A DNA stretch of 45,775 bases, from assembly GCA_024228115.1 (NCBI GenBank), contig JAAETT010000102.1, forward strand, positions 1-45,775, written 5' to 3'. Shown here in pieces: positions 37,816-45,677 of this stretch. How positions within the stretch are numbered: the first letter of the stretch is position 1; every line of letters starts with the position of its first letter. The stretch is from a bacterium. GTDB taxonomy: Bacteria; Myxococcota_A; UBA9160; UBA6930. A program made the position numbers and the translations under genes. Below the pieces are notes generated by a model. It was not told where the DNA came from, made no database searches, and saw only the letters and a program-made list of their open reading frames with translations.

Positions 37816-40283
37816 GCCGCCGGGGTCACCGGAACTGTGGCGCGGGGACGAGGCAATCGGCCCGGCGTCGGAAGCGCCGCGACGGGTCCGAGCACGCCCG
37901 CGACGCTGCGTCGCGAAGCGAGGGTGACGGGAGAGAGGATCGGTTGGCCGCAGCTCGGAAGCGTGCCCGGGCGAAGGCGAAGCTCGTCAAGGATCTGATC
38001 GGCCTGCTCCTCGTAACCACCCTCGTCGGCATCTTTGCCGGCCGCGCCGCCTTCTGGGTGATCACGATCGGCGCGTTCGTGATCGTGGGTGATTTCGTGA
38101 AGAAGGTCCTCGAACCGCAACTGCGGGAGCGTTGGATCGAGCGTGAGGTGCAGCGGGAACTGGATCACGAGGTCGCCGCCCACCGGCACCAGACCCTGGG
38201 CCAGCAATCCCGGCACATCGAGCACCTGGCGGCGGGCGTGGCCCATGAGATCCGCAACCCGATCACGGCCGCCAAGAGCCTCGTCCAGCAGATGGGCGAA
38301 GACCCGCGCGCCGAAGACAACGTAGGGTACGCCCACGTCGCGCTGGAGGAACTCGAGCGGGTAGAGAAGAGCATCTCGCACCTGCTGCGATTCGCCCGCG
38401 AAGAGGGATTCCAGGGCCAGCCGCTCGCGCTGGCGGATGTGGTTCGCTCGGCGCTCGCCACGTTCCGCGAGCGCATCGATCAGACCGGCGTGCTCGTACA
38501 ACTCCAACTCGAAGACGAAGCAACGATCTACGGGGATCCCGAGAAGCTGCGCCGGGTCGTGATCAACCTGATTGCGAACGCCCTCGACGCGATGAGTGAA
38601 GCAGAACGCCATCCGGTTCTCAGCATCGAGACCGGTCAGAACCTCGCTTGCGACGAAGCCTGGCTGCGCGTGCGCGATCACGGCCCGGGCATCGAGCCTT
38701 CGGAACGAGAGGGCATCTGGAATCCGTTCGTCTCGTCCAAGGAGAGCGGAACCGGCCTCGGTCTCGCACTCACCAAGAAGATCATCGAAGCCCACGGCGG
38801 CCAGATCGAGTTGGAAAACCCCTCGACCGGCGGCGCCGCCTTCCTCGTCAGCCTGCCCACACGACACCCCGGAGCAAGCATGACTGGTCCCAGAATCCTC
38901 ATCGTCGAAGACGAGCGTGCCATCCGCCTGGCCTTGTCGGGCCTGCTGAAGCGCGAGGGCTTCACGAGCGAACAAGCCGGGGACGGTCGGGCCGCCATCG
39001 CGATGCTGGAAGCGGAATCCTTCGATTTCGTGCTCACGGATCTTGCCCTGGGCGAAGGGCCGAGTGGAATGGACGTCCTGCGCGCCACCAAGGCGAACCA
39101 GCCGGAAACGCCCGTGGTGATGATCACTGCCCACGGCAATGAAAAAGTGGCGGTCGAAGCCATGAAGGCTGGCGCCGACGACTATGTCCCCAAGCCCTTC
39201 GACAACGACGAGATCCGCCTCGTGGTGCGTCGCTGCCTGGAGCGCACGCAGCTCGCGCGAGAGAACCGGCTGCTGCGCGCCCGCGTCGAAAAAGACTACG
39301 GGATGGGCAACTTGATCGGCTCCGGTGCAACCATGCGCCAGGTCTTCGAAACGATCCAGAAGGTTGCCGAGACCGATCTCACCGTGTTGATCCGCGGCGA
39401 GAGCGGTACGGGCAAAGAACTCGTCGCCCAGGCGCTTCACGAAAAGAGCGCACGGAAGGGGCGACCCTTCGTGGCCGTGAACTGCGCTGCGATCAGCCGC
39501 GAGCTGGTCGAAAGCGAACTCTTCGGCCACGAGAAAGGCGCTTTCACGGGCGCCGACGCGCGTAGGGTCGGTCGTTTTGAGGCGGCCGACGGCGGCACGA
39601 TCTTCCTTGACGAGATCGGCGACATGGCGCCAGAGACCCAGGCGAAGGTACTGCGTGTCTTGCAGGAGCGTTCGTTCGAACGTGTCGGCGGCGCCCAACC
39701 GATCGCTGTCGATGTGCGCGTCGTCGCAGCCACCCACCGCGATCTGGAAAAGGATGTCGCGGACGACCGCTTCCGGGAGGATCTCTACTACCGGTTGAAG
39801 GTCGTCGAGCTCCCCCTTCCCCCGCTTCGCGAACGACGGGAAGATCTCCCGGCCCTGGCCGAACGCTTCCTCGGGCAACTTGCAGAACGTCTGGGACGTC
39901 CTGCCAAGCCACTCGCTGAGGAGGCCCTCGCCGCTCTCGCCCGCCACGCGTGGCCCGGTAATGTTCGCGAACTCCGCAATGTGATCGAGCAAGCCGCGGT
40001 CCTCGCTCCCGGCGAGCGGATCGAGCCCGGAGACCTGAACCTCGCTACGGGCGCGAGCCGGCGCAGCGCGGAAGAGCTCGTGCCCCAGGGCGACCTCCCC
40101 TTCTCCGACGCGAAGAAGGCATCCGTCGAGCGCTTCGAGCGCAGCTACCTGCTAGGCGCCCTGCGACAAAACCAAGGCAACATTTCTCGCACCGCCGAAG
40201 CCATCGGGATGGTGCGCCAGAGCTTGCAGCAGAAGATCCGCGACCTCGACCTCCGGGACGAAGATTGGAACGCGGACGAATGA
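37812..40283 (+). CDS. Fused 2TM histidine kinase and NtrC-type sigma54 activator
   Basis: One uninterrupted 823-codon frame. Residues 1-60 are basic; a 2TM domain lies at about 62-100; HisKA has H145 in VAHEIRNPITAAKSL; the HATPase has NLIANALDA, VRDHGPGIEP and GTGLGLALTKK. With no stop it continues at M357 into a receiver domain (D367, phospho-acceptor D410 in VLTDLALGEG, K461). An AAA+ sigma54-interaction domain follows (Walker A GESGTGKE at about 529; GAFTGA at 576-581; Walker B TIFLDEIGD), and then a Fis-type helix-turn-helix (ISRTAEAIGMVRQSLQQKI). The GTG start overlaps the first kinase's stop. An internal GGAG-N5-ATG at 38880 could also give the regulator alone. Confidence 0.85.
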   Translation: MSRRGHRNCGAGTRQSARRRKRRDGSEHARDAASRSEGDGREDRLAAARKRARAKAKLVKDLIGLLLVTTLVGIFAGRAAFWVITIGAFVIVGDFVKKVLEPQLRERWIEREVQRELDHEVAAHRHQTLGQQSRHIEHLAAGVAHEIRNPITAAKSLVQQMGEDPRAEDNVGYAHVALEELERVEKSISHLLRFAREEGFQGQPLALADVVRSALATFRERIDQTGVLVQLQLEDEATIYGDPEKLRRVVINLIANALDAMSEAERHPVLSIETGQNLACDEAWLRVRDHGPGIEPSEREGIWNPFVSSKESGTGLGLALTKKIIEAHGGQIELENPSTGGAAFLVSLPTRHPGASMTGPRILIVEDERAIRLALSGLLKREGFTSEQAGDGRAAIAMLEAESFDFVLTDLALGEGPSGMDVLRATKANQPETPVVMITAHGNEKVAVEAMKAGADDYVPKPFDNDEIRLVVRRCLERTQLARENRLLRARVEKDYGMGNLIGSGATMRQVFETIQKVAETDLTVLIRGESGTGKELVAQALHEKSARKGRPFVAVNCAAISRELVESELFGHEKGAFTGADARRVGRFEAADGGTIFLDEIGDMAPETQAKVLRVLQERSFERVGGAQPIAVDVRVVAATHRDLEKDVADDRFREDLYYRLKVVELPLPPLRERREDLPALAERFLGQLAERLGRPAKPLAEEALAALARHAWPGNVRELRNVIEQAAVLAPGERIEPGDLNLATGASRRSAEELVPQGDLPFSDAKKASVERFERSYLLGALRQNQGNISRTAEAIGMVRQSLQQKIRDLDLRDEDWNADE
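38871..38882 (+). promoter_or_regulatory. Internal ribosome binding site and ATG at the kinase/regulator junction
   Basis: GGAG (38871-38874) is followed after 5 nt by ATG (38880-38882), in frame with both halves. The ATG begins MTGPRILIVEDE, exactly where a free NtrC-type response regulator would start. It suggests that the two parts were separate genes before the kinase stop codon was lost, and that a free regulator may still be made. Confidence 0.5.
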
Positions 40284-40344
40284 AGACCCGGACAGGACCC
40301 GCTTCCAGACCCATGAGCCGCGCCCAGGCCCAGAAGGACACAAC

Positions 40345-41091
40345 ATGACACAACGACCCGGTTTCTTTGCACGATTGTTTGGTTTCATCTCCGGAATCGC
40401 CACCCATTGGATTCGCGGCCGAGAGGAGCAAAACCCCCAGGCGGTCTTCGAGAACGCCATCTCGGAGCGCGTGGGCCAATACCGCGAGCTCAAGGAAGCG
40501 GTGGCTGGCATCCTCTACATGCGCAACAAGCTGGAGGGCGATCTCGCGGATCGCCGCGGCGAACTCGCGCGCACCCTCGAAGACATTCGACGATCCGTCC
40601 AACGCGGTGACGATGATGTCGCTCTCACGTTGATCGCCCACAAGCAGGCCTTGATCGAAGACATCGAGCGGGCCGAGACCGAGTTCGAGACCCTCAAGAC
40701 CGAGGCCGAGGAAGCCAAGACCAATCTGGTGCGCTTCCGTGAGGAGATCCGGGCCCTCGAACGCGAGAAGGGCCGTATCGTCGTCACCCTCGCCAATGCC
40801 AAAGCCCGGCGGCGGATCCACGAGGCGATCGACGGCCTCTCGGTCGACGCCGACATGCGAGCCCTCGAGAGCGTGCGTTCGCACGTTGCCCGGCTCTCCA
40901 CGGAAGGTGAGCTCGACCGGGAACTCGGCGCGGATGACGATCTGCAAGGCCGGCTGAAGAGCATCCGACGGGAAGCGACCCACGAAGCGGCGCGTCAGGA
41001 ACTCGAGCAGTTCAAGCGCCAGATGAGCTCCGCCGCCCTGCCCGCCCGCTCGGCCCGCAAGGCTCCGCCGGTGCCCGTGGTCTCGCGATGA
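40345..41091 (+). CDS. pspA: PspA/IM30-family membrane-stress protein
   Basis: A 248-residue, almost wholly helical coiled-coil protein of the phage-shock PspA/IM30 (ESCRT-III-like) family. It binds stressed inner membrane and limits proton leakage. An amphipathic N-terminal helix (FFARLFGFISGIATHWI) is followed by NPQAVFENAISERVGQYRELKEAVAGI, the family opening, and long heptad helices to about residue 215. The tail is Ala/Pro/Arg-rich. AAGGA precedes the ATG. It follows the fused kinase/activator by 61 nt without an obvious promoter, so it is most likely co-transcribed from the sigma54 promoter at 36554. Homologue identity is fair rather than strong. Confidence 0.78.
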   Translation: MTQRPGFFARLFGFISGIATHWIRGREEQNPQAVFENAISERVGQYRELKEAVAGILYMRNKLEGDLADRRGELARTLEDIRRSVQRGDDDVALTLIAHKQALIEDIERAETEFETLKTEAEEAKTNLVRFREEIRALEREKGRIVVTLANAKARRRIHEAIDGLSVDADMRALESVRSHVARLSTEGELDRELGADDDLQGRLKSIRREATHEAARQELEQFKRQMSSAALPARSARKAPPVPVVSR

Positions 41092-41531
41092 ACGCGGGCG
41101 TCCGGAATGACAGCTGGCTCATGGAAGAGGAGCCGGAATTCACCCGCATCGTTCAACGGGTGGAGGGCCAGGCGCGAGCCGAAGAGCGAGTTCGGCTCCT
41201 GGCCCTCTCCTACCTCGTCCTGCACGGGCTCGGCGCGGCCGCGGCGGCGCTCGTGTTCGTGGCGCTGGCCGGCACCGGCCTGATCAGCGGCGACCCGACC
41301 GCGACCTGGGTGCTCGGTGGAATTGGCGCAGCCGTCGCCACCGTGGTCGGGGCACTGGCAATCCCCGGCCTCGCGACCGGCGTCGGATTGTTGTTGCACC
41401 GCCCCTGGGCGCGAACCTCGGCGATCGTCGTCGGCGCACTCTCCCTTCTGTGGGTACCCCTCGGCACCCTCGTCGGCGTGCTGACCCTCTACGTATTGCT
41501 GCAGGACGACGTGCGGGAACTCTTCTCCTAG
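41088..41531 (+). CDS. Four-helix membrane protein coupled to pspA
   Basis: A 147-residue protein with a cytoplasmic N-terminus (about 40 residues, EFTRIVQRVEGQARAEERV) and four hydrophobic helices (about 41-63, 71-100, 103-117 and 121-140). It ends VLTLYVLLQDDVRELF. I do not recognise a named family; the last helix pair resembles small uncharacterised membrane proteins with a WVPLGTLVGVLTLYVL ending. The ATG overlaps the pspA stop (ATGA), so it is translationally coupled and a likely PspA membrane partner, filling the place of PspB/PspC. That role is inferred from position only. Confidence 0.65.
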   Translation: MNAGVRNDSWLMEEEPEFTRIVQRVEGQARAEERVRLLALSYLVLHGLGAAAAALVFVALAGTGLISGDPTATWVLGGIGAAVATVVGALAIPGLATGVGLLLHRPWARTSAIVVGALSLLWVPLGTLVGVLTLYVLLQDDVRELFS

Positions 41532-41580
41532 CAAACCGGAGCCAGCGAAGGGAAGTCTCCTTCTCCGCTAGGCTCCCGCC

Positions 41581-42369
41581 ATGACAGAACCCGTTCTCCT
41601 CGTCGAAAAAAAAGACGGTCTCGCGACCGTCACGCTGAACCGGCCGGCCGCGCGCAACGCGCTCTCCGGTGCGCTGCGCCGCGCCATCGCGGCGACCTTC
41701 ACCGCGCTGCCCGAGGATCCCGAGGTCGGTGCAATCGTCCTCACCGGAGCCGGGACGGCGTTCTCGGCCGGCATCGATTTGAAGGAACTCGGGGGCCAGG
41801 GGCCCGAGGACGGTGGTGCGGGCGAGCTTCCGCTCGTCGAGGACGCAATCCGTGCGATCGAGGCCTGCCCGCTTCCGATCGTCGGTGCCATCAATGGATT
41901 TGCCATCACCGGCGGATTCGAGCTGGCGTTGGCCTGCGACGTACTGATCGGTTGCCCGGAGACCCGCTTCGCCGATACCCACGCCCGAGTCGGGATTCTT
42001 CCAGGCTGGGGACTCTCCCAGAAGCTCCCGCGCCTGATCGGGATCAACCGGGCCAAGCTCGTTTCGCTTACGGGGAACTTCGTCGATGCGGAGACCGCGG
42101 AGCGCTGGGGTCTACTTGCCCAGGTCGTCGCAGGTGCCGACGAGCTTCTGCCAACCTGTCAGGCAATCGCCCACGACATGCTCTCGTGTGTGCCCGATGC
42201 GATGCGGGGCTACAAGAAAATGATCGACGAGGGCTTCGGCATGAATTACGCGGAAAGCCGCGAGTACGAAAGACGCGAGTCGTTCGAACACGTCAAGAAC
42301 GTCACGGCAGATGATGTGGCAGCGCGACGCACCGGAATCCAGGAACGCGGGCGCGGGCAGAGCCGCTGA
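41581..42369 (+). CDS. Enoyl-CoA hydratase/isomerase family protein
   Basis: A 262-residue crotonase-fold protein. The oxyanion-hole pieces are AGTAFSAGIDLKELGG and INGFAITGGFELALACDV. The first catalytic Glu of crotonase is kept (E114), while the second, in the segment FADTHARVGILPGWG, is replaced by His (H134). This may mean isomerase, hydrolase or another crotonase activity instead of plain hydration. The C-terminus (YERRESFEHVKNVTADDVAARRTGIQERGR) is typical of the family. A TAGGCT box lies 6 nt before the ATG, so the message may be nearly leaderless. Confidence 0.85.
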   Translation: MTEPVLLVEKKDGLATVTLNRPAARNALSGALRRAIAATFTALPEDPEVGAIVLTGAGTAFSAGIDLKELGGQGPEDGGAGELPLVEDAIRAIEACPLPIVGAINGFAITGGFELALACDVLIGCPETRFADTHARVGILPGWGLSQKLPRLIGINRAKLVSLTGNFVDAETAERWGLLAQVVAGADELLPTCQAIAHDMLSCVPDAMRGYKKMIDEGFGMNYAESREYERRESFEHVKNVTADDVAARRTGIQERGRGQSR

Positions 42370-42371
42370 CC

Positions 42372-42394
42372 GGTCACGGCCAGAGCCCGTGACC
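42372..42394. terminator. Stem-loop between convergent genes
   Basis: GGTCACGG (42372-42379) and CCGTGACC (42387-42394) form a perfect 8-bp stem with a 7-nt loop in the 35-nt gap between the crotonase-family gene and the FHA gene, which converge here. It could act on both strands. There is no U-run on either side. Confidence 0.4.
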
Positions 42395-42404
42395 TCCGGC
42401 GGTC

Positions 42405-43766
42405 TCAGGAACGCTTCAACTTCACCCGGACGGTGAGCTCCGCGCTCTCCTCCGTATTCTCGAGTTCCTGGAGGGCCCGACGCAACGGCTCGGGAAGGCC
42501 TTCTGAAGCCAATTCCAGCTGGAGGACCAACGGCGCAGTAGCGGACTTCTCGAAGCTGACAGGCGCCAACTCGAGCTCTTTCTCGTCCAGATCCTGCTCG
42601 GCCGTCTCGATTCCGTCCTCTTCCGTAGACGAGAACGCCGTCTCGATCTGGTTCTGTCCGGCGGCCGATTCGAGAGGTTCGACTTCGGAGTTCTCGATCC
42701 CGTCGAGGACGATCGGCGGCTGCGCCTGAACGGTCATGCTGAGGGGATCCGTGTGCTCGACTTCCGGTTCCAGAACGTCCGCACCCATCTGGAGCTCGCT
42801 TCCGATCGGCTCGGACTCGAGCACGAACGTCAGCTCGAAGGTCTCGATCTGCACGATGTCGCCAACGCTCAGGATTCGCTGGTGGACGCGCTCGCCGTTC
42901 ACCATCACACCATTGATGGAATCCAGGTCGCGGACCTCGTAGATCTCGTCATTGCGAACGAAGAGCGCGTGGCGGCGGGAGACCTCCCGCGCCCCCAGGA
43001 AGATCTCGCATTCGGCTCCGCGCCCTGCACACAACTCGTCCTCGTCCCAGGCCAGGACCCGATCGAGTTGTCCGGAACGCTGCACGATCAGTCCCGGGAA
43101 ACTACCCGCGGGCTCCGCCTCGTCCCCGGCCGTTTCCTGGAGCTCGGTTTCAGGCTCGAACTCGATTTCGGGCTCGGACTCGATCTGGGGCTCGAACTCG
43201 GGCTCGCCGGAATCCAGAATCCCATCGGGTTCTCCGAGTCCGTCTTCGCCCAGGCCGACACCCCATAGCTCGCCGTCTTCCAGAGGCACCTCCGCCTCCG
43301 CCAGATCCTCGTCACCGATCGAAAACGGGTCCACGTCGGGCGTCTCGTGGCTACCTTCCCATGCGCCAACCGGCGCGAGCGCAGTCGAGGCTTCCACGGC
43401 CGTCGACGAAGGGGTGCCCGACTCCAAGGACTGCAAGGCCGGCTCCGCGCTCAATGGCGCTTCGACGCTGGGGGGACCCACACGCATCGTGTGCCGCCCG
43501 ATCCGAAGCTCGTCCGTGGATCCGATCTCGACACGCCCCTCGATTCGTTGGCCGCCTAGCCAGATCCCATTCTGGCTGCCCAGATCTTCGACGTAGATCT
43601 GCTCGCCTACCCGTTCGAGCAGCGCGTGGGTTCGGCTGGCCGCACGATCCCTCACCACGACGTCATTTTCCTCCAGCCGACCCACCTGAAGGCGATCCGA
43701 GCTGAACGGAATCTCGGCGAGCGGCTCGCCATCAATGGAAACATGGACATGCAGGATCGTGCTCAT
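42405..43766 (-). CDS. Double-FHA-domain protein
   Basis: A 453-residue cytoplasmic protein with two phosphothreonine-binding FHA domains. The first is at the N-terminus (about 1-95: DRLQVGRLEENDVVVRDRA, SRTHALLE, DLGSQNGIWLGG). The second is in the centre (about 240-330: DELCAGRGAECEIFLG, SRRHALFVRN, DLDSINGVMVNG). A Glu/Pro-rich acidic spacer joins them. The C-terminal 120 residues are also acidic and end in a conserved-looking segment (LELASEGLPEPLRRALQEL). The start is ATG 43766. No Ser/Thr kinase gene is nearby, so its partner is unknown. Confidence 0.8.
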   Translation of the reverse strand: MSTILHVHVSIDGEPLAEIPFSSDRLQVGRLEENDVVVRDRAASRTHALLERVGEQIYVEDLGSQNGIWLGGQRIEGRVEIGSTDELRIGRHTMRVGPPSVEAPLSAEPALQSLESGTPSSTAVEASTALAPVGAWEGSHETPDVDPFSIGDEDLAEAEVPLEDGELWGVGLGEDGLGEPDGILDSGEPEFEPQIESEPEIEFEPETELQETAGDEAEPAGSFPGLIVQRSGQLDRVLAWDEDELCAGRGAECEIFLGAREVSRRHALFVRNDEIYEVRDLDSINGVMVNGERVHQRILSVGDIVQIETFELTFVLESEPIGSELQMGADVLEPEVEHTDPLSMTVQAQPPIVLDGIENSEVEPLESAAGQNQIETAFSSTEEDGIETAEQDLDEKELELAPVSFEKSATAPLVLQLELASEGLPEPLRRALQELENTEESAELTVRVKLKRS

Positions 43767-43975
43767 CGGGTGTGGTTCCGTCCGGGGAGGTTGAAATGCC
43801 TGCGCGGCATCCGCGAGACACCCCATTCAAGGGTCTGCCCAGCTCATCGGCTCGACACCCGGCCCTACTTGAAGGCGTTCCCAGGCGCGCCGAAACCGGC
43901 TTTTTCCGCCCCGAATCGGCTATGATGCGCCGCGTCAAGCCCACGAGGCAGCTCCAGCCTCGTCCCGGAGACCCC

Positions 43976-45454
43976 ATGGCCCGCTACGCGTACGACCGCC
44001 TCACCGCCCTCGACAACTCGTTCCTGCTCCTCGAAGGCCCCAACACCTTCATGCACGTCGCCTCCACCGCCCTCTACGAGAGCGGCCCGCTTCGCACGGA
44101 GCAAGGCGGCATCGACATGGCGCATATCAAGCGGGGCATCGCCTCGATCCTCCACCGCATCCCGCGCTATCGCCAGAAGCTGGCCTGGGTGCCGATCGAG
44201 CAATCGCCGGTCTGGATCGACGACGCGAATTTCAACCTCGACTACCACGTCCGCCACACCAGCCTGCCGAAGCCCGGCGACAGCGATCAGCTCAAACGAT
44301 TGGCCTCGCGCATCATGGCCCAGCGCCTCGACCGCACACGGCCGATGTGGGAGATGTGGTTCATCGAGGGGCTCCAGGACGACAAATTCGCCGTCGTGAG
44401 CAAGACCCACCATTGCATGATCGACGGCGCTTCGGGCGTCGACCTGATGAACGTCCTCATGCAGGGCTCGCCTGAATTCGAGATCCTCGACGCCCCGCCC
44501 TTCGTGCCCCGACCCGCTCCCAGCGGAACAGAACTGTTCCAGGACGAAATGCTACGGCGGCTGAGCCTGCCGCTCGATCTCGTGCGCGGCGTGCGGAATC
44601 TCTGGCAAGAAGTCGGCGAGCAGCGACGCGACGTATTGAATCGGCTGCGAGCTGCGGCCACCACCCTCGGCACCACATTGCGACCCGTTTCTTCGACGCC
44701 CCTCAACCGACAGATCGGTCCTCACCGCCGCTTCGACTGGCACACGATGGAGCTGGCCGAGGTGAAGCGCGTCCGCAGACATCTTGGCGGTTCGGTCAAC
44801 GACGTCGTGCTGACCATCGTCACTGGGGCCGTCCGGCGCTTCCTCGAATACCGCCGGGTCGACCCGACGGATCTCGAGTTCCGCGTCATGGCCCCGGTCA
44901 GCGTGCGCGCCGAAGGGGAAAAGGGCCAGCTCGGCAACCGGGTCTCGGCCTGGATCCTGCCGCTGCCCCTGGACACGGACAATCCGAAGGAACAGCTGGC
45001 GCGGATTTCCGAGGCCACACAGGAGCTGAAAGATTCGAAGAGCGCGGTCGGAGCCGAGGCCCTCACCCAGGTCGCGGAGTGGACACCCGCCACCCTGCTT
45101 TCGCTAGGCGCGCGCAACGCTTCGCGCCTGCTGCCCTTCAATCTCGTGGTCACCAACGTACCCGGCCCCCAGGTGCCGCTCTACATGATGGGCGCCCCGA
45201 TGAACGAGATCTTCCCGCAAGTACCCCTCGTCGATCGCACGGGGCTCGGCATCGCCTTGTTCAGCTACGACGGGAAACTGTGCTGGGGCTTCAATGCAGA
45301 CTACGAAGTCGTGCCCGACCTGAGCCGTTTCATTGCCTTCCTCCGCGAGAGTCAGGAAGAACTGCTCAAACTGGCTGAAGGCCCGATCGAGCTGCGACCC
45401 GAGGCGCGGGAGGAAGCTCCCTCGAACGAGGCCGGCTCCGTCGACGCGACCTGA
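43976..45454 (+). CDS. Wax ester synthase/diacylglycerol acyltransferase (WS/DGAT)
   Basis: A 492-residue acyltransferase that joins acyl-CoA to fatty alcohols or diacylglycerol, making storage lipids. It begins with the family's RLTALDNSFLLLEGPNTFMHVAS. The catalytic motif HHxxxDG is intact in SKTHHCMIDGASGVDLM. Later motifs are GGSVNDVVLTIVTGAVRRFL, the LGNRVSAWILPLPLD region and NLVVTNVPGPQVPLYMMGAP. The ATG at 43976 has GGAG 6 nt upstream. The 209-nt gap to the divergent FHA gene holds a TATGAT box (43921) without a convincing -35. Confidence 0.9.
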   Translation: MARYAYDRLTALDNSFLLLEGPNTFMHVASTALYESGPLRTEQGGIDMAHIKRGIASILHRIPRYRQKLAWVPIEQSPVWIDDANFNLDYHVRHTSLPKPGDSDQLKRLASRIMAQRLDRTRPMWEMWFIEGLQDDKFAVVSKTHHCMIDGASGVDLMNVLMQGSPEFEILDAPPFVPRPAPSGTELFQDEMLRRLSLPLDLVRGVRNLWQEVGEQRRDVLNRLRAAATTLGTTLRPVSSTPLNRQIGPHRRFDWHTMELAEVKRVRRHLGGSVNDVVLTIVTGAVRRFLEYRRVDPTDLEFRVMAPVSVRAEGEKGQLGNRVSAWILPLPLDTDNPKEQLARISEATQELKDSKSAVGAEALTQVAEWTPATLLSLGARNASRLLPFNLVVTNVPGPQVPLYMMGAPMNEIFPQVPLVDRTGLGIALFSYDGKLCWGFNADYEVVPDLSRFIAFLRESQEELLKLAEGPIELRPEAREEAPSNEAGSVDAT

Positions 45455-45458
45455 TCGG

Positions 45459-45677
45459 TCAACCGAGCTTCGCGGCAATTCCGTAGTCGGAGAACAGCTT
45501 CCCCACCTCGGCGAGATGCGCCGGCTCCTGAAAGCTCCCGAATTTCGCGTCGAGTGACTCCGTGATTGCCAACCCGAGGTGGGGGCGTTTCTCCAGCCAG
45601 ACGGGATTGTTCGGCAAGAGGGCCATCTCCTCGACGCCTAGTCCCTTGTATCGACCAAAGGCGGAAGTGTTGTCATG
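45459..45677 (-). pseudogene. C-terminal fragment of an unidentified gene
   Basis: On the minus strand an open frame of 72 codons runs from just after a stop (45678-45680) to TGA at 45459. It reads AFGRYKGLGVEEMALLPNN, later PHLGLAITESLDAKFGSF, and ends LFSDYGIAAKLG. The composition is protein-like with normal codon use, but there is no start codon in the first 17 codons and no N-terminal domain. I do not recognise the family. The ATG at 45626 would give only 55 residues without a properly spaced ribosome site. It is probably a gene end cut by a rearrangement; 45678-45775 shows no gene. Confidence 0.45.

Noticed and set aside
37650-39992. 780-codon minus-strand frame opposite the fused kinase/regulator
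   Set aside because: It is an antisense shadow of a gene with complete HisKA, receiver and AAA+ motifs; no domain is recognisable in its own translation.
40284-40344. Possible sigma54 promoter directly before pspA
   Set aside because: I looked for GG-N10-GC within a TGGCAC/TTGC context and found none. The gap is short and pspA is probably served by the promoter at 36554.
43921-43926. TATGAT as the promoter of the wax ester synthase gene
   Set aside because: The -10 box is good, but at 16-19 nt spacing no TTGACA-like box exists, so it is not listed as a feature.
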